This document shows, piece after piece, positions 35,244 to 44,360 of a stretch of 64,000 bases of DNA. The notes beneath the pieces are model-generated. The model made no database searches. It worked only from the letters and a program-made list of their open reading frames with translations, and was not told the origin of the DNA. The position numbers and the translations under genes were made by a program. Position 1 is the first letter of the stretch, and every line of letters begins with the position of its first letter. Source of the stretch: Mycobacterium paraense (GTDB taxonomy: Bacteria > Actinomycetota > Actinomycetes > Mycobacteriales > Mycobacteriaceae); assembly GCF_002101815.1 (NCBI RefSeq), contig NZ_LQPM01000008.1, forward strand, positions 1 to 64,000, written 5' to 3'.

Positions 35244-35343
35244 CGTTCCTCCCACCCCCTGCGCAATCGCCCGCACCCGCCAGCATAGGCGGGAACCGGG
35301 GCCGACCTGCTTGTGTGTGCAGCCGCCGCGCGGTGGCGCGCCC

Positions 35344-35372
35344 TTGTTCCCGCCGGCATTTCGCAGTAGCGT
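35344..35372 (+). promoter_or_regulatory. Candidate promoter of the lipoprotein gene
   Basis: TTGTTC (35344-35349), 17 bases, TAGCGT (35367-35372), giving a leader of about 30 bases. Confidence 0.4.
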
Positions 35373-35409
35373 CAGGCGGCCGAACTGTGGATTGATCGGG
35401 AGGAACGCC

Positions 35410-36030
35410 ATGGAGTTCGCCAGGATTGCCGCCGGCTGGGCGGTCGCCACCGCCGCGGTCGGCACCATGGTCACCGGATGCAGCAACGACCAAACGACGT
35501 CGGCCCCGACGTACTCGACCACAGCGGGCACCACCTCGTCATCGAGCGGTTCGAGCACGGTGACCGCCCCTTCGCCGGGCCAGCCCGCCGATTACAGCTC
35601 GTTGCTCATCAAGCCCAGCGACATCGGCGGAGACTTCAAATCCCCGCAGCCTCCCGTGCTGAACCCCAACAACGCGACCGGCGTCGCACAGCTTTTCGCC
35701 AATCCCGACAACAGCCGCCGCATCGGCGACACCATCCTGATCGTCGCCGACCCGGCGGTGGCAAAGGCGGCCATCGAGAACACCAAAGCCAACTACGCGG
35801 GCAAGGTCAGCGGCACGTGGCAGCCGGTCGACGTCGGCTCCAACGGGTTCATGATTTCCGGTAACTCGCCCGACAACTCCCAAGCGGTGACGGTGTTGCT
35901 GTTCAGCGAGGGCAAGGCCGTCGTGAACATCGAATTCGACAGCGCGCCCAACGATCCGATCGATCCGGCCATCGCGATCGATGTCGGTCGCAAGCAGGAC
36001 GCCGCGATCAAAAGCGGGTTACCCGGCTAG
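35410..36030 (+). CDS. Secreted lipoprotein of unknown function
   Basis: A 206-residue exported protein. The signal peptide (about residues 1-23) ends in a lipobox-like VTGCSN, so the Cys is probably acylated. A Ser/Thr-rich low-complexity linker (about residues 25-60) precedes a compact domain with DYSSLLIKPSDIGGDF and strand-rich repeats (DTILIVADPAVAKAAIENTK; AVTVLLFSEGKAVVNIEFDS). The domain resembles mycobacterial sensor-associated or LpqN-like lipoproteins, but I cannot name it. ATG 35410 follows GGGAGGAACGCC. Confidence 0.83.
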   Translation: MEFARIAAGWAVATAAVGTMVTGCSNDQTTSAPTYSTTAGTTSSSSGSSTVTAPSPGQPADYSSLLIKPSDIGGDFKSPQPPVLNPNNATGVAQLFANPDNSRRIGDTILIVADPAVAKAAIENTKANYAGKVSGTWQPVDVGSNGFMISGNSPDNSQAVTVLLFSEGKAVVNIEFDSAPNDPIDPAIAIDVGRKQDAAIKSGLPG

Positions 36031-36039
36031 GTCTGACGG

Positions 36040-36795
36040 TCAGGCCACGACCTGAATAGGGTCGCCGACGTTGACCTGGTTGAAATACCATGCGGCGTTG
36101 TCGGGGCTGAGGTTGATGCACCCGTGGCTGACGTTGGCGTGGCCCTGCGAGTCGACCGACCATGGGGCCGAGTGCACGTAAACGCCGCTCCAGGTGACGC
36201 GGACGGCGTACTGCGCCGTGATCTTGTACCCCTCCGGGGAACTCAGCGGGATGCCGATGGTCCGCGAGTCCATCACGACGGTGCGCTCCTTCTCCAGGGC
36301 GGTGAAGTTGCCGATCGGCGTCGGCCGACTGGGCTTACCCATCGACGCCGGCATCGTGCGCAGCACCTCGCCGTTCCGGCTGACGGTGAACGTGTGCCCG
36401 GAGAGGCTGGCCACCCCGAGCAATTCGTCACCCGTGTCGAAGCCCGTCGTCAGCTCCTGCACACCCGCCGAGACATGGCTGTGGGCGGGCCAGTAATGGT
36501 CGGGAACCCACTGGACGACCTCGTTGCGAACCCACTCGAAGTGTCCCGGTGTATTGCTCGGCGACGAGACGTGGATGGTCCGTTCGGCGGCAACGCGATC
36601 GGTGACAGGCGCGGTGAACGTGACGATCAGCGGGTGCGCCACGCCCACCACCGCTCCGTTAGCGGGCGAAACCGAGGCAACTCCGGGGACCGGCTCGGGC
36701 AGGGGCGCGGACGCGACGGCTCGAGTGGCGCTGCCCAAGGCGCCCATCCCGGCAATCGCTACCATAACGAACAGATAACGAAACGCTCGGTGCAT
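36040..36795 (-). CDS. ldtA: L,D-transpeptidase LdtA
   Basis: A 251-residue secreted enzyme, the same length as M. tuberculosis LdtMt1 (Rv0116c). A signal peptide (MHRAFRYLFVMVAIAGMGAL) is followed by an Ig-like domain and the YkuD catalytic domain. The active-site motif is YVHSAPWSV..SHGCINLS with the nucleophile at Cys226, the same number as in LdtMt1. It makes 3-3 cross-links in peptidoglycan and is inhibited by carbapenems. ATG 36795 is chosen over the upstream in-frame start at 36828 because AAAGGG lies 8 bases before it and the length matches. Confidence 0.95.
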   Translation of the reverse strand: MHRAFRYLFVMVAIAGMGALGSATRAVASAPLPEPVPGVASVSPANGAVVGVAHPLIVTFTAPVTDRVAAERTIHVSSPSNTPGHFEWVRNEVVQWVPDHYWPAHSHVSAGVQELTTGFDTGDELLGVASLSGHTFTVSRNGEVLRTMPASMGKPSRPTPIGNFTALEKERTVVMDSRTIGIPLSSPEGYKITAQYAVRVTWSGVYVHSAPWSVDSQGHANVSHGCINLSPDNAAWYFNQVNVGDPIQVVA

Positions 36796-36961
36796 GGCGC
36801 TTACCCTTTGCGATGGTTCAACTGACACAACGATATTCTACTGGCTGTCGGCTCATTACGGTTTTCAGCAAACATCGGCGGCTTCGCTGGCCCGCCACGA
36901 TAACGGTGCGATCACCGGATGAGCGCGAGTAGAGCAAGGGCAGGTTCGGCAAGGGGTGGAG

Positions 36962-37627
36962 ATGACCGCAAACGATCGCTACACGCGTCCGAGCGCGGAT
37001 ACCGCCGCCCTGGTCCTCATCGACATGCAGTGCGACTTCATCGACGCCCCCGACGCGCCCGGCAATGACGCCCCGATGCCGGTCGCCGGCACGCGTGCCG
37101 CCATCCCGGCGATGGCGCGGTTGGCGGCGGCCTTCCGGCGACGGGGACGGCCCATCGTGCACGTCGTCCGGCTGTATCTGCCGGACGGGTCGAACGTCGA
37201 CCTGGTGCGGCGCCAATCGATAGAGGCGGGCGCCCGAATTGCCGTGCCCGGCAGTGCCGGTTCGCAGATTGTCACCGAACTGTTGCCCAAACCCGTTGAG
37301 CTGGACCACGAGTTGCTGTTGGCCGGCGGCGTCCAACAGGTGGGTCCCGCCGAGCACGTGATGTACAAGCCACGGTGGGGTGCCTTCTACGGCACCGCCC
37401 TCGAACAACATCTACGCGAAAGCGGCAGCGATACCGTGGTTTTCGCGGGCTGCAACTTCCCCAACTGCCCCCGCACCTCGATCTACGAGGCGTCCGAACG
37501 CGACTTCCGGCTGGTCCTGGTGTCCGACGCGATCTCCGGCCTGTATGAGCGCGGCGTCGCGGAATGCCGTGCCATCGGAGTGGACGTGCTGGGCTTGCCG
37601 GAGACACTCGATTGGCTGGGGTGCTAG
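36962..37627 (+). CDS. Isochorismatase-family cysteine hydrolase
   Basis: A 221-residue hydrolase with the family's triad: Asp in LVLIDMQCDFID, Lys in VMYKPRWGAFYGT and Cys in VVFAGCNFPNCPRTS. Members cleave amides or vinyl ethers (nicotinamidase, ureidoacrylate and carbamoylsarcosine hydrolases); the substrate is unknown. ATG 36962 has AAGGGG about 6 bases upstream. It lies 21 bases before oxyS on the same strand and has no obvious counterpart between ldtA and oxyS in M. tuberculosis. Confidence 0.88.
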   Translation: MTANDRYTRPSADTAALVLIDMQCDFIDAPDAPGNDAPMPVAGTRAAIPAMARLAAAFRRRGRPIVHVVRLYLPDGSNVDLVRRQSIEAGARIAVPGSAGSQIVTELLPKPVELDHELLLAGGVQQVGPAEHVMYKPRWGAFYGTALEQHLRESGSDTVVFAGCNFPNCPRTSIYEASERDFRLVLVSDAISGLYERGVAECRAIGVDVLGLPETLDWLGC

Positions 37628-37635
37628 GCGCGCGT

Positions 37636-37641
37636 TAGCCT
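37636..37641 (+). promoter_or_regulatory. Candidate -10 element for a leaderless oxyS transcript
   Basis: TAGCCT followed by 7 bases and then the oxyS ATG. No ribosome-binding site is visible, which fits leaderless translation. Confidence 0.45.
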
Positions 37642-37648
37642 CAGCGAG

Positions 37649-38590
37649 ATGCTTTTCCGTCAACTGGAGTACTTCGTCGCGGTCGCCCAGGAGCGCCACT
37701 TCGCCCGGGCGGCCGAGAAGTGCTACGTCTCCCAACCCGCGCTGTCCGCCGCCATCGCCAAGCTGGAACGGGAGCTCAACGTCACGCTGATCAATCGCGG
37801 CCACAGCTTCGAGGGCCTCACGCCCGAAGGGGAGCGACTGGTCGTGTGGGCCAAACGGATTCTCGCCGAGCATGATGCCTTCAAGGCCGAGGTGCACGCC
37901 GTGCGGTCCGGCATCGCGGGAACGCTTCGGCTGGGCACGGTGCCGACCGCCTCGACGACGGCGTCCCTGGTGCTCTCCGCGTTCTGTTCGGCGCATCCGC
38001 TGGCGAAGGTGCAGATCCATTCCCGGCTGGCCGCCACCGAACTGTACCGGCGCGTGCGCGAGTTCGACCTGGACGCCGCTATCGTGCACACCGCCACCGA
38101 CGACGCCCAGGACGTGAACCTGGTGCCGCTCTACGAGGAGCACTATGTGCTGCTGTCGACGGCGAGCATGCTGCCCGCCGGGGCGTCGACGCTGACGTGG
38201 CCGGAGGCCGCGCAGCTGCCCCTGGCGCTGCTCACCGCCGACATGCGCGACCGCCAGATCATCGACCAGGCCTTCGCCGGTCACGGGATCACCGTCACCC
38301 CGCAGGTCGAAACCGATTCGGTCGCTTCGTTATTGGCGCAGGTGGCCACGGGCAACTGGGCGTGCATCGTCCCGCACACCTGGCTGTGGACCTCGCCGCT
38401 GGGCACTGAAATCGGCGAGATCCGCGCGGTGGAGATGGTCGACCCGGTGCTCAAGGCCGAGATCGCGCTCGCCACCAACGCTTCCGGCCCCGGCTCGCCC
38501 GTCGCGCGTGCGCTCACCGCGTGCGCTCAGGAGCTGGCGCTGGGCGAGTTCTTCGACGCGCAGTTGCTGGGCATCACGCGCCGGCGCTAG
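37649..38590 (+). CDS. oxyS: LysR-family regulator OxyS
   Basis: A 313-residue LysR-type regulator matching M. tuberculosis OxyS (Rv0117) in length and position. The N-terminal winged helix reads FARAAEKCYVSQPALSAAIA. The rest is a two-lobed effector domain that runs from about residue 90 (GTLRLGTVPTAS). OxyS has been reported to affect katG and oxidative-stress survival. Its 3' end overlaps the convergent oxcA gene by 17 bases. Candidate LysR-type sites are at 40397-40423 between oxcA and fadD7. Confidence 0.92.
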   Translation: MLFRQLEYFVAVAQERHFARAAEKCYVSQPALSAAIAKLERELNVTLINRGHSFEGLTPEGERLVVWAKRILAEHDAFKAEVHAVRSGIAGTLRLGTVPTASTTASLVLSAFCSAHPLAKVQIHSRLAATELYRRVREFDLDAAIVHTATDDAQDVNLVPLYEEHYVLLSTASMLPAGASTLTWPEAAQLPLALLTADMRDRQIIDQAFAGHGITVTPQVETDSVASLLAQVATGNWACIVPHTWLWTSPLGTEIGEIRAVEMVDPVLKAEIALATNASGPGSPVARALTACAQELALGEFFDAQLLGITRRR

Positions 38591-40292
38591 CTGTGGCCGC
38601 GCTGGCCGGGTTGAGGCTCGCCAGATGGCCGCTTTCCACGCCGGCCGCCGGGTCGAGTTCGCAGTCGATGACCGACGGCCCGTCGGAGCCGATCGCCTCG
38701 GCCAGCGCCGCGCGCAGCTCCGCCGGTGTGGTGACGTGATATCCCTTGCCGCCGAACGCCTCCGCGATCAGCTCGTGCCGCGCCCGGGCGTTGAGCACGG
38801 TCGGCGCCGGGTCCGGTCCGGTGGCGGCCGAGCCGGCCGGCGCCTCGTCGCCGCGGTAGACGCCGCCATTGTTAAAGATGACGACGGTCACGGGCAGCCG
38901 GTACCGGCAGATCGTCTCGACCTCCATGCCGGAGAAGCCGAACGCGCTGTCGCCCTCGATCGCGACCACCGGCTTGCCGGTCTCCACCGCGGCGGCGATG
39001 GCGTATCCCATGCCGATGCCCATCACGCCCCAGGTGCCCGTGTCGAGGCGGTGCCGCGGCTGCTCCATGTCGATGACGTTGCGGGCCAAATCCAGCGCGT
39101 TGGCGCCCTCGTTGACCACATAGGCGTCCGGGTTGTCCTGCAGCACAGCCCGAATCGCGCACAGCGCGTTGTAAAACCGCATGGGGTGGGGATCTTCGGC
39201 CAGCCGCTCGCGCATCTTGGCCTCGTTGCGGGCCCTGCGCTCGACCAGCTCGTCGAGCCAGTCCGCCGGCGCGACGAGCGGATGCGCGGCCACGGCGTCG
39301 CACATCGCCGACAGCACCGAGCCGACGTCGCCGGCCAGCGGCGCCGCGATCGGCCGGTTGTTGTCGAATTCCGCCGCCGCGATGTCGATCTGCACGAACT
39401 TGGCGTCGGCGGACCATTGCGGCGACTCCCCGTGGCCGAGCAGCCAATTCAGCCGGGCGCCCACCAGCACGACCGCGTCCGCGCGCGCGATTGCCAGCGA
39501 GCGCGCGGCCCCGGCCGACTGCGGGTGCGAGTCGGGCAGCAGGCCCTTGGCCATCGACATCGGCAGGAACGGAATCCCGGTGGCCTCCACGAACTTCCGG
39601 ACGATGTCGTCGGCCTGCGCGTAGGCGGCGCCCTTGCCGAGCACGATCAGCGGCCGCCGCGCCCGCTTGAGCACCTCCAGCGCGCGATCGATGGCCTCTG
39701 GCGCCGGCAGTTGCCGCGGCGCGGGGTCGACGATCCGCCAAATCGTGTCGGCCGCGGCGCAGGCGTCCATGGCCTGGCCCAGGATCTCGCCGGGGATGTC
39801 GAGGTAGACCCCGCCCGGCCGGCCGGAGGTCGCGGCCCGAATGGCGCGGGCCACGGCCCGGCCGATGTCCTCGATCCGGCCCACCCGGTAGGCCGCCTTC
39901 GCGAAAGGCCTTGCGGCGGCGAGCTGATCGAGCTCCTGATAGTCGCCGCGCTGCAAGTCCACCATCGCCCGGTTGCTCGAACCCGAGATCTGGACCATCG
40001 GGAAGCAGTTCGCGGTCGCGTTCGCCAGCGCGGGCAGGCCGTTGAGGAACCCCGGCCCGGAGGTCGTGAGGCACACCCCGGGTCGCCGGGTGAGGAACCC
40101 CGCGGCGGCAGCCGCGTTGCCGGCCGAGGTCTCCTGCCGAAAGCCGATGTAGCGGATTCCCGACGCCTGCGCGGTGCGGGCCAGGTCGGTGATCGGGATG
40201 CCGACGATCCCGTAGATGGTGTCGACGTCGTTGGCCTTCAGCGCATCGACGACGAGGTGGAAGCCGTCGGTCAAGCGCGTCGCGGTGGACAT
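38574..40292 (-). CDS. oxcA: Oxalyl-CoA decarboxylase-like ThDP enzyme OxcA
   Basis: A 572-residue ThDP enzyme corresponding to M. tuberculosis OxcA (Rv0118c). Unlike the ThDP protein at 25742, it keeps a near-normal cofactor signature: EGDSAFGFSG followed by FNNGGVYRG. The catalytic Glu is in GFRQETSAGNAAAA. Family knowledge suggests oxalyl-CoA to formyl-CoA plus CO2, or a 2-hydroxyacyl-CoA lyase reaction. ATG 40292 is chosen for the strong GGAGG upstream; in-frame starts at 40337/40334 would add 14-15 residues. Divergent from fadD7. Confidence 0.9.
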   Translation of the reverse strand: MSTATRLTDGFHLVVDALKANDVDTIYGIVGIPITDLARTAQASGIRYIGFRQETSAGNAAAAAGFLTRRPGVCLTTSGPGFLNGLPALANATANCFPMVQISGSSNRAMVDLQRGDYQELDQLAAARPFAKAAYRVGRIEDIGRAVARAIRAATSGRPGGVYLDIPGEILGQAMDACAAADTIWRIVDPAPRQLPAPEAIDRALEVLKRARRPLIVLGKGAAYAQADDIVRKFVEATGIPFLPMSMAKGLLPDSHPQSAGAARSLAIARADAVVLVGARLNWLLGHGESPQWSADAKFVQIDIAAAEFDNNRPIAAPLAGDVGSVLSAMCDAVAAHPLVAPADWLDELVERRARNEAKMRERLAEDPHPMRFYNALCAIRAVLQDNPDAYVVNEGANALDLARNVIDMEQPRHRLDTGTWGVMGIGMGYAIAAAVETGKPVVAIEGDSAFGFSGMEVETICRYRLPVTVVIFNNGGVYRGDEAPAGSAATGPDPAPTVLNARARHELIAEAFGGKGYHVTTPAELRAALAEAIGSDGPSVIDCELDPAAGVESGHLASLNPASAATASAGA

Positions 40293-40396
40293 GGTGGCCT
40301 CCTCGGGTGCCTGTGCCGTATCTGCCTCAACCATCACTGTCGTGTCGGTGCGCGCGGCTGTCCAAGACTAAGCCGCTATGCAGCGATTGACGCCGT

Positions 40397-40423
40397 CTAT
40401 CGATAGCCCCCGCTTATCGATAG
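40397..40423. promoter_or_regulatory. Two TATCGATAG boxes between oxcA and fadD7
   Basis: CTATCGATAG (40397-40406) and TTATCGATAG (40414-40423) lie 17 bases apart centre to centre, each a palindrome or near-palindrome. The spacing and T/A-rich dyads suit a LysR-type regulator binding as a tetramer. OxyS is the obvious candidate, by inference. Confidence 0.45.
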
Positions 40424-40508
40424 TGAGGGGATCGGTATTGGACGGACACCAGGGCGTCACGGCATGGTTCCACCAGGAGCATTCACCCGCAACGAAAGGG
40501 GTTGGGCG

Positions 40509-42059
40509 ATGAGGACGAGCGATCACGTTCTCGCCGATCTGGTCGAGGTGGCGGCGGGGCAGCGGCCGGACGCACCGGCGCTCGTCGCCACCCCCGAGCG
40601 CCTGCCGGTGAGCTACCGCGACCTGGTGCGACTCGTCGACGACCTGGCCGGGCAGCTGAAGCGGACCGGGCTGCACGCCGGTGATCGCGTCGCGCTGCGG
40701 GCGGGCAGCAACGCCGAGTTCGTCGTCGGCCTGCTGGGGGGTCTGCGCGCCGGGCTGATCGTGGTCCCGTTGGACCCGGCGTTGCCGGTCGGCGACCAGC
40801 GCACCCGAAGCGAGGCGGTGGGCGCGCGGGCCGTGCTGGTCGACGGTGACGGGCCCGGCGACGAACGGGACCCGGCCTTGCGCCGGTGGCCGATCGCGGT
40901 CACCGTCGGCGGCGACGGCGTGCCGGCGGTGCGCCTCGACGCCCCGACGCCGCCGGAGCGGGACGTCCCGACGCCCGAGGGGCTGCGCGACGACGACGCC
41001 ATGATCATGTTCACCGGCGGGACCACTGGGGTGCCGAAGATGGTCCCGTGGACGCACGACAACATCGCCAACTCCGTGCGCGCCATCATCGCCGGCTACG
41101 GACTGAGCCCCCAGGACGCGACGGTGGCGGTGATGCCGCTCTACCACGGCCACGGACTGATCGCCGCGTTGCTGTCCACCCTGGCGTCCGGGGGCACGGT
41201 GCTGCTCCCGGCGCGCGGGCGGTTCTCGGCGCACACGTTCTGGGACGACATCGACGCCGCCGGGGCCACCTGGTACACCGCCGTGCCGACCATCCATCAG
41301 ATCCTGTTGGAGCGCAGCAGGACTGAGCGGCCGGGAAGCGGCCGGGTGGCGCTTCGGTTTATCCGCAGCTGCAGCGCCCCCCTCACCCCGGAAACGGCCC
41401 AGGCGCTGCACGAGACGTTCTCGGCGCCCGTGGTGTGCGCGTTCGGCATGACCGAGGCGACGCATCAGGTGGCGACGACGGGCATCGGCCGGACCGAAAA
41501 CCCCGCCGCCACAGGCGGTCTCGTCGGCGCGTCGACCGGGCCGGAGATCCGGATCGCGGGACCCGACGGTCAGGCGCTGCCGGCGGAGGCCGTCGGCGAG
41601 GTCTGGTTACGCGGGCCCACCGTGGTGCGCGGCTACCTGGGCGACCCGGCGATCACCGCCGCCAACTTCACCGACGGGTGGCTGCGCACGGGCGATCTAG
41701 GCTCGCTGTCGGCGGCCGGGGACCTGATCATCCGGGGCCGGATCAAGGAACTGATCAACCGGGGCGGCGAGAAGATCTCGCCGGAACGCGTCGAGGGCGT
41801 GCTGGCCACCCACCCCAACGTCCTGGAGGTGGCCGTGTACGGGCTGCCGGACAAGATGTACGGCGAGACGGTGGCCGCGGTGATCGTTCCGCGGGAATCG
41901 CCCGCGCCCACCCCCGCCGAACTCGCGGTGTTTTGCCGCGAGCGCCTGGCGGCCTACGAGGTGCCCGCGACCTTCCGGGAGGCCGGCGAGCTGCCGCACA
42001 CCGCGAAAGGCTCACTGGACCGCCGCGCCGTGGCCGACCGATTCGCGCGCGCGACCTGA
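40509..42059 (+). CDS. fadD7: Acyl-CoA synthetase FadD7
   Basis: A 516-residue AMP-forming CoA ligase in the position of M. tuberculosis fadD7 (Rv0119). Motifs are MIMFTGGTTGVPKMVPW (an unusual GG in the P-loop), FGMTEATHQV, LRTGDLGS, GRIKELINRGGEKISP and the catalytic Lys near AKGSLDRRA. The set resembles oxalyl-CoA synthetase-type ligases, which would pair naturally with the divergent oxalyl-CoA decarboxylase. ATG 40509 has GAAAGGGG upstream. Its 3' end is 7 bases from fusA2. Confidence 0.9.
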   Translation: MRTSDHVLADLVEVAAGQRPDAPALVATPERLPVSYRDLVRLVDDLAGQLKRTGLHAGDRVALRAGSNAEFVVGLLGGLRAGLIVVPLDPALPVGDQRTRSEAVGARAVLVDGDGPGDERDPALRRWPIAVTVGGDGVPAVRLDAPTPPERDVPTPEGLRDDDAMIMFTGGTTGVPKMVPWTHDNIANSVRAIIAGYGLSPQDATVAVMPLYHGHGLIAALLSTLASGGTVLLPARGRFSAHTFWDDIDAAGATWYTAVPTIHQILLERSRTERPGSGRVALRFIRSCSAPLTPETAQALHETFSAPVVCAFGMTEATHQVATTGIGRTENPAATGGLVGASTGPEIRIAGPDGQALPAEAVGEVWLRGPTVVRGYLGDPAITAANFTDGWLRTGDLGSLSAAGDLIIRGRIKELINRGGEKISPERVEGVLATHPNVLEVAVYGLPDKMYGETVAAVIVPRESPAPTPAELAVFCRERLAAYEVPATFREAGELPHTAKGSLDRRAVADRFARAT

Positions 42060-42066
42060 TCGGTTG

Positions 42067-44214
42067 TCACGCCGTGGTTTTCACGCGGGCGGCCGCGGTC
42101 TCCGGCATGGGTTCGTAGCGGGCGAAGGAGCGGGTGAACGACGCCGCCCCGTGCGAGAGCGAACGCAGGTCGATCGCGTAGCGGGTCAGCTCGACCTGAG
42201 GCACCTCCGCCTTGACCACCGTGCGTTCGTGGCCGGCGGTGTCGCTGCCGAGCACCCGGCCGCGCCGGCCCGACAGGTCGCCCATCACGGCGCCGACGTA
42301 ATCGTCGGGCACCAGCACCGAGATCTCGTCGATGGGCTCCAGCAGGGCGACCCGGGTCGCCGCCGCGGCCTCCCGCAGGGCCAGCGCCCCCGCGGCCTGG
42401 AACGCGAAGTCCGACGAGTCCACGCTGTGCGCCTTGCCGTCGAACAGGGTGACCCGGATGTCGACGACCGGGTAACCGGCGTGCACACCCTTTTCCATCT
42501 GGGCGCGCACCCCCTTTTCGACGCTCGGGATGAACTGGCGCGGCACCGAACCGCCGACCACCTTGTCGACGAACTCGAATCCCGAGCCCTCCGGCAGCGG
42601 CTCCACCTCGATGTCGCATACCGCGTACTGGCCGTGCCCACCCGACTGCTTGATGTGGCGGCCGTGCCCTTTCGCCTTGCCACCGAACGTCTCTCGCAGC
42701 GGGACGCGGAGGTCGACCGTGTCCACGGTGACGCCGTACCGGTTGGCCAGCGCGTCGAGCACGACGCCGGCGTGGGCCTCACCCATGCACCACAGCACGA
42801 TCTGGTGGGTTTCCTGGTTCTGCTCGATGCGCAGCGTCGGGTCCTCGGCGGCCAGCCGCCCCAGCCCGACCGACAGCTTGTCTTCGTCGGTCTTGGCATG
42901 CGCCTGAATGGCCACCGGCAGCAGCGGCTCCGGCATCGTCCAGGGCTTGAGGACCAGCGGCTCGGACTTGTCCGACAGGGTGTCGCCGGTTTCGGCGCGG
43001 CTCAGCTTGCCGATGGCGCAGATGTCACCCGCCACCACGGCGGCCGCGGGGCGCTGCTGCTTGCCGAGCGGAAAGGACAGCACGCCGACGCGTTCGTCCT
43101 CGTCGTGGTCGGGGTGCGAATGCCCGTTCCCGTTGGTCCCGCCGAAGAACGACGCAAAATGGCCCGACACATGAACCGTCGTGTCGGGCCTGATGGTCCC
43201 GGAAAAGACCCGGACCAGGCTCACCCTGCCGACGTAGGGGTCCGACGTCGTCTTCACCACCTCCGCCAGCAACGGCGCGTCGACGTCGCAGGCCAGCGTC
43301 GCGTGCGTGGCACCGTTCGGCGTGAAGACTTCCGGCAGCGGGTGTTCCATCGGGGAGGGGAATCCCCGCGTGGCGACCTCCAGCAGTTCCAGGGTGCCGA
43401 CGCCGGTGCCGCTGCACACCGGGATGACCGGGAAAAAGGAGGCGCGGGCGACGGCTTTCTCCAGGTCGGCGATGAGCACCGACTCGTCGATCGATTCCCC
43501 GCCGAGGTAGCGGTCCATCAGGGACTCGTCCTCGGATTCCTCGATGATCCCCTCGATCAGAGTGCCGCGCTCCTCCGCGATCCGGTCGGCGTCCGACTCG
43601 TCCGGCGGCAGGATCGTCCGCTTGCCGCCGGAATACTGATACCGCTGCTGCGAGAGCAGACCGATCAGGCCGTCGGACGTCGGCAGGTAGAGCGGTAAGA
43701 CCTTGTCGCCGAACGCGTTTTGCGCTGCCGCCAGCGCCTCCTGGTAGTTCGCCCGCGCGTGGTCGAGCTTGGTGATCACGACAGCGCGGGGCATCCCGAC
43801 CTGGCTGCACTCCTGCCAGAGCGACTTGGTCGGCTCGTCGACGCCCTCGTTGGCCGCGATCACGAACAGCGCGCAGTCGGCGGCGCGCAGGCCGGCCCGC
43901 AACTCGCCGACGAAGTCGGCGTACCCGGGGGTGTCCACCAGGTTGACCTTGATGCCGTCGTGCGAAAGGGACGCGACGGCGACGCCCACGGAGCGCTGTT
44001 GCCGGATCTCGGCCTCGTCGTAGTCGCAGATCGTGCTGCCCTCGGTGACCGAGCCCGCGCGGGTCAACACGCCGCCGGCCACCAGCAGGGCCTCGACCAG
44101 AGTGGTCTTGCCGCCGCTCGAGGGACCCACCAGGACCACGTTGCGAACATCGCCCGGACCCTTCGCGGTGGGCGCGGCCCCTGCGCCCTGGGAAGCGTTC
44201 GCCTTATCCGCCAT
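42067..44214 (-). CDS. fusA2: Elongation-factor-G-like GTPase FusA2
   Basis: A 715-residue EF-G paralogue matching M. tuberculosis FusA2 (Rv0120c, 714). The domain order is as in EF-G: GTPase, beta-barrel, then domains III-V. The GTPase motifs deviate: G1 is VGPSSGGKTT (the EF-G His is missing), G3 is DTPGYADF, G4 is TKLD instead of NKxD. Its role in translation is unclear and it is not the essential translocase. ATG 44214 follows GGAGG by 6 bases. Around residue 350 a His/Asn/Gly-rich loop (GGTNGNGHSHPDHDED) could bind metal. Confidence 0.93.
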   Translation of the reverse strand: MADKANASQGAGAAPTAKGPGDVRNVVLVGPSSGGKTTLVEALLVAGGVLTRAGSVTEGSTICDYDEAEIRQQRSVGVAVASLSHDGIKVNLVDTPGYADFVGELRAGLRAADCALFVIAANEGVDEPTKSLWQECSQVGMPRAVVITKLDHARANYQEALAAAQNAFGDKVLPLYLPTSDGLIGLLSQQRYQYSGGKRTILPPDESDADRIAEERGTLIEGIIEESEDESLMDRYLGGESIDESVLIADLEKAVARASFFPVIPVCSGTGVGTLELLEVATRGFPSPMEHPLPEVFTPNGATHATLACDVDAPLLAEVVKTTSDPYVGRVSLVRVFSGTIRPDTTVHVSGHFASFFGGTNGNGHSHPDHDEDERVGVLSFPLGKQQRPAAAVVAGDICAIGKLSRAETGDTLSDKSEPLVLKPWTMPEPLLPVAIQAHAKTDEDKLSVGLGRLAAEDPTLRIEQNQETHQIVLWCMGEAHAGVVLDALANRYGVTVDTVDLRVPLRETFGGKAKGHGRHIKQSGGHGQYAVCDIEVEPLPEGSGFEFVDKVVGGSVPRQFIPSVEKGVRAQMEKGVHAGYPVVDIRVTLFDGKAHSVDSSDFAFQAAGALALREAAAATRVALLEPIDEISVLVPDDYVGAVMGDLSGRRGRVLGSDTAGHERTVVKAEVPQVELTRYAIDLRSLSHGAASFTRSFARYEPMPETAAARVKTTA

Positions 44215-44360
44215 GACTTTCCTCCAGTTCTGCAGCGCTGCGGCGTGCTGTGGCGCGGTGTGGTCTGGGCCACAGGACGCTGTAGGCAACTTTTCCCCCA
44301 ACTGCCGCCCAACACAAGGCCACCGGGCGGCCACAATTGGGGCTGTCGGCGTGGCCCGCG
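44215..44360. other. Intergenic region upstream of fusA2
   Basis: About 146 bases between two leftward genes. It should contain the fusA2 promoter. No clear -10/-35 pair or repeat was found. Confidence 0.3.
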
